DNA from: Hordeum vulgare subsp. vulgare | Lineage: Eukaryota > Streptophyta > Magnoliopsida > Poales > Poaceae | Length of the DNA stretch: 64,000 bases | Direction: 5' to 3' | Assembly (NCBI RefSeq): GCF_904849725.1 | Contig: NC_058521.1 | Location: forward strand, 347,618,638 to 347,682,637 | In this document: positions 60,287 to 64,000 of the stretch, piece after piece | How positions within the stretch are numbered: the stretch's first letter is position 1 | Layout of the letters: every line of letters starts with the position of its first letter | The notes under the pieces: model-generated | Database searches by the model: none | Told to the model about the DNA's origin: nothing | The model's input: the letters and a program-made list of their open reading frames with translations, nothing else | Made by a program: the position numbers and the translations under genes

Positions 60287-62066
60287 TGTTGGAAATATGC
60301 CCTAGAGGCAATAATAAAGTTGTTATTATTATATTTCCAGTTCATGATAATTTCCCATCATTCATGCTATAATTGTATTAACCAGGAACCACAATACATG
60401 TGTGAATATATAGATCACAATGTGTCCCTAGTGAAATATGCCCTAGAGGCAATAATATATAGATCACAATGTGTCAATAGATGATCATGGTTTCTTGATC
60501 ATGGACATTGGATGTCATTGATAACGGGATCACATCATTGGGGAATGATGTGATGGACAAGACCCAATCCTAAGCATAGCCCTAGATCATGTTGTTCGTT
60601 TACTAAAGCTTTTCTAATGTCAAGTATCATGTCCTCATACCATGAGATTGTGCAACTCATGGATACCATAGGAGTGCTTTGGGTGTATCAAACATCACAA
60701 CGTAACTGGGTGATTATAAAGGTGCACTACAGGTATCTCCGAAAGTGTGTGTTAGGTTGTATGAATCGAGACTAGGATTTGTCACTCCATGTGACGGAGA
60801 GGTATCTCTCGACCCACTCGGTAATACATCATCATATTGATCTCAGTGTGACTAAGGAGTTAGCCACATGATGATGTGTTACGGAACGAGTAAATAGACT
60901 TGTCATTAACGAGATTGAACAAGGTATAGGGATACCGACGATCGAATCTCGGGCAAGTATCATACCGGTAGACAAAGGGAATTGCATACGGGATTCATTA
61001 AATCCTTGACATTGTGGTTCATCCGATGAGATCATCGAGGAACATGCGGGAACCAACATCAATATCCAGGCCCCGATGTTGTTATTGACCGGAGAGGTGT
61101 CTCGGTCATGTCTGCATGTCTCCCGAACCCGTAGGGTCTACACACTCAAGGTTCGATGACGCTATGGTTATAGGGAAATAGTGTGCGTGGTTACCGATGG
61201 TTGTTCGGAGTCCCGGATGAGATCCTAGACATCACGAGGAGTTCCGGAATGGTCTGGAGGTAAAGAATTATATATAGTAAGTCAGGATTTGGTCATCAGA
61301 ATTGTTTCGGGCGACAACGGTATTGTACCGGGACCACCGGTACGGTTCCGGGGGTCGACCGGGAGGGGACAACAGCCCCAAAGTGCTCCATGGGCCTAAA
61401 GGTGATGGGAACCAGCCCATATGTGGGCTGGTGCACCACCACAAGAAACCCAAGGGGCAACCAAGGTGGAGAGGGGTAAAACCCTAGGAGTGGGGAGGCC
61501 AACTTGGGCCTCAAGGCCCACCCTAGGGCGATCCACCCTTGGCCGCCGCCCTCCTTGGCCTCTAGGGCTGCTGCACCCTTTAGGGTGGGAAACCCTAAAG
61601 GGTGAGAATCTCATCCCTCTCCTCCTATATATAGTGGTGGCTTTTGGGAAGATTTAACACACAATAAACTCTCCAGGGCGCAGCAATACTTCTCTTCCTC
61701 CTCGTCCTCCATAGTGCTTGGCGAACCTCTGTCGGAGTACCACGTAGCTCCACCGTCACCATGCCATCATGCTGTCGGGGCTCTCACTTAACCTCTCCAC
61801 CATCCTTGCTAGATCAAGGCGTTGGAGACGTCACCGGGCTTCACGTATGTTGAACGCGGAGGCGCCGACGTTCGACGCATTGATCGGAATCCAGCGTGAT
61901 CTGAATCGATGCGAGTACGACTCCATCAACTGCGTTCTAGTAACGCTTCCAATTACCAATCTTCAAAGCTATGAAGATTCTCTACAACCTCTCTCGTTGC
62001 TGGTTTTCCATAGATAGATCCTTGCATGGCGTAGGATTTTTTTTGAAATTACTACGATCCCCAACA
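60287..62066 (+). repeat. 5' LTR of the BARE/Angela element (1780 bp)
   Basis: It starts TGTTGGAAATATGCCCTAG and ends ATCCCCAACA. A TATA box lies at 61626-61633 (TATATATA). The first 25 bases recur at 60433-60456 and the block ATATAGATCACAATGTGTC occurs at about 60408 and 60457, a local duplication near the LTR start. Confidence 0.92.
61626..61633 (+). promoter_or_regulatory. BARE/Angela LTR TATA box
   Basis: TATATATA in CTCCTATATATAGTGG; the same motif sits at the same place in the two solo LTRs of this group. Confidence 0.75.
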
Positions 62067-62067
62067 G

Positions 62068-62084
62068 TGGCATCCGAGTCAAGG
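62068..62084 (+). promoter_or_regulatory. Primer-binding site, tRNA-Met type, mutated
   Basis: TGGCATCCGAGTCAAGG follows the LTR by one base. Elements of this group usually carry TGGCATCAGAGC-like or TGGTATCAGAGC-like sites, so this one has several changes. Confidence 0.6.
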
Positions 62085-63304
62085 TTCTGTGCGTAGATTC
62101 TTTGCACGAGTGGAACACAAAAGTTGTGGGTGCTGATTTTGTCAATTGCCTGCCGTTACTAGTCTTATCTTGATACGGCGGCATCGTGGGATGAAGCGGC
62201 CCGGACCGACTTTACACGTATTCTTACGTGAGACTGGTTCCACCGACCGACATGCACTAGTTGCATAAGGTGGCTAGCAGGTGTCTGTCTCTTCCACTTT
62301 AGTCAGATCGGATTTGATGAAGAGGATCCTTATGAAGGGTAAATAGCATTGGCATATCAACATTGTGTCTGTCACGTAGGTAAGAAGTGTTCTTGCTAGA
62401 AACCCTAACCAGCCACGTAAAACTTGCAACAATAATTAGAGGATGTCTAACTTGTTTTTGCAGGGTATGCTATGTGATGTGATATGGCCAAAAGGATGTG
62501 ATGTATGAGATTGATCATGTTCTTGTAATAGGATTCACGACTTGCATGTCAATGAGTATGACAACCGGCATGAGCCATATGAGTTGTTTTAATTTATTGT
62601 ATGAGATGCAACGCCATGTTGATTACTTTACTTTATCGCTAACGGTTAGCTATAGTAGTAGAAGTAATTGTTGGCGTGACGACTTCACATAGACACAATG
62701 ATGGAGATCATGGTGTCATGCCGGTGACAGTGATTATCATGGTGCCCCAAAGAAGGAGATCAAAGAAGCAAGATGATATTGGCCATATCATGTCACTATA
62801 TGATTGCATGTGATGTTTATCATGTTTTTCATATTATTGCTTAGAAGGACGGTAGAAAAGATAAGATGATCCCTCATTAAAATTTTGAGATATGTATTCC
62901 CCTAAGTGTGTACCATTGCGAAGGTTCATTGTCTTGAAGCACCATGTGATGATTAGGTGTGATGGATTCTAACGTTCGCATAAAACGGGTGTAAGCCAGT
63001 TTACACACGCAAAACACTTAGGTTGACTTGACGAGCCTAGCATGTACACACATGGCATCGAATACGGGAGACCGAAAGTTCAAGCATGAGTCGTATGGTT
63101 GATACGATCAACATGGAGATGCTCACCATTGATGACCAATCTATCTCACGTGATGATCGGACACGTGCTAGTCGATGTGGATCATGTAACACTTGGATGA
63201 CTAGAGGCATGTCGATCTAAGTGGGAGTTCATTAGTAATTTGATTAGATGAACTTAATTATCATGAACTTAGTCTAAAATTGTCTTCACAAATATTGTAG
63301 ACCA
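62085..63304 (+). other. Untranslated leader of the BARE/Angela element
   Basis: 1.2 kb without a supported ORF between primer site and gag. Long leaders are typical of this group. Confidence 0.7.
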
Positions 63305-63998
63305 ATGGCCAACGCAAATGTCCCATTAAACTTCAACGCATTCCTAAAGAAAACCAAGCTGAAAGACGGTGGTACCAATTATGTGGATTGGGCTCGTAAC
63401 TTGATGGTCATCCTCATGGCTTCCAAGAAGGCATATGTACTTAATGCACCGCTAGGTGATCCTCCTGTTCCCACAGCAGACCAAGACGCTAGGAACGCCT
63501 GGCAGTCGCGGAGTGATGACTACTCTCTCGTTCAGTGCGGCATGCTTTACAGTTTAGAACCGGGACTCCAAAGGCGTTTTGAGCAACACGATGCATATGA
63601 GATGTTCGAGGAGCTAAAACTTGTTTCTCAAGCTCATGCCCGGGTCGAGAGATATGTAGAATCGGACAAGTTCTTTAGCTGTAAGATGGAGGAGAATTGT
63701 TCTGTTAGTGAGCACATACTCAGAATGTCTGGGTTGCACAACCGCTTGACTCAGCTGGGAGTTGAACTTCCGGATGATGCGGTCCTTGATAGAATTTTCC
63801 AGTCGCTTCCACCTAGTTATAAAGGCTTAGTGATGAATTACAACATGCAAGGGTTGGAAAAGACTATTCCCGAGTTGTATTCAATGCTGAAATCTGCGGA
63901 GGTAGAATCAAGAAAGAGGATCAAGTGTTGATGGTCAATAAGACCGCCAGATTCAAGAAGGGCAAGGGTAAGAAAATCTTCAAGAAACACGGCAAAGC
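63305..63998 (+). pseudogene. copia gag, frameshifted, cut by window end
   Basis: MANANVPLNFNAFLKKTKLK opens a copia-type gag. DGGTNYVDWARNLMVILMAS and the UBN2-like core (EMFEELKLVSQAHARVERY, FSCKMEENCSVSEHILRMSG, LPPSYKGLVMNYNMQG) identify the capsid region. Near 63907 one base is missing in the EVE-I-KK region, so the frame ends at 63931. The coding sense continues in another frame into a Lys/Gly-rich stretch (ARFKKGKGKKIFKK) that leads to the zinc knuckle. The rest lies beyond 64000. Confidence 0.85.
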
Positions 63999-64000
63999 AG

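Larger units (their letters stand above)
60287..64000 (+). mobile_element. BARE-1/WIS/Angela copia element, 5' part
   Basis: 5' LTR (60287-62066), primer site, untranslated leader and the start of gag are present in the expected order. The window ends inside gag-pol. The single-base loss in gag shows that this copy is not autonomous as sequenced. Confidence 0.9.

Overview
This window looks like intergenic DNA from a large grass genome of the tribe Triticeae (wheat, Aegilops, barley, rye group). The evidence is the repeat content: LTRs opening and closing like the BARE-1/WIS/Angela copia group, a non-autonomous element with about 4.5 kb LTRs that matches the barley LARD (Sukkula-type) plan, Athila-lineage gypsy elements whose LTRs open TGATACGTC, a 5S-carrying TRIM (Cassandra type) and several MITEs. 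I found no host gene that I can support. Coding capacity is almost all retrotransposon-derived and mostly broken.

Layout. 1-6627: 3' part of a plus-strand gypsy element (Tat-like plan) with a 71-bp tandem array, an antisense multi-exon ORF of the plant 'putative gypsy-type transposon' family, and a 3' LTR. 6628-14693: minus-strand long-LTR remnants with MITEs, an inverted MITE pair and a hAT-type MITE. 14694-35122: one LARD-like element on the minus strand (LTRs 14694-27045 and 30616-35122, internal domain 27046-30615). Its left LTR is split by a three-LTR Cassandra-like TRIM (15796-16661) and by a BARE/Angela solo LTR (18958-26126). That solo LTR is itself split by a 5.4 kb solo LTR of another long-LTR gypsy family (19965-25355).

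35123-60286: a second, decayed 'putative gypsy-type transposon' gene on the plus strand, broken by two insertions. One is an Athila-lineage locus (36999-56482) with target duplication AGCGC. The other is a BARE/Angela solo LTR (57958-59781) with target duplication CCAAC. The Athila locus holds a nearly full but dead element (gag, PR, RT, RNase H, IN and a downstream coiled-coil ORF). A gag-only relative sits inside its integrase (42222-48906, duplication GACAC) and a foreign solo LTR lies near its 3' end (50893-52487, duplication ATGGG). The locus ends in a tandem duplication: a piece of the host gene plus a solo LTR at the same target site. 60287-64000: start of a plus-strand BARE/Angela element with 5' LTR, primer site and gag, cut by the window end.

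The most interesting signals are: (1) pairs of tRNA-like modules (A box, B box at tRNA spacing, in two cases a T-run) at matching positions downstream of the TATA box in two different long-LTR families; (2) the LTR-sharing Cassandra array; (3) the full-element plus solo-LTR tandem duplication marked by three copies of one target duplication; (4) extra polypurine-tract copies and a GC-rich palindrome next to TATA boxes shared by several Athila-lineage elements. All family names are from memory of family features, not from a search.
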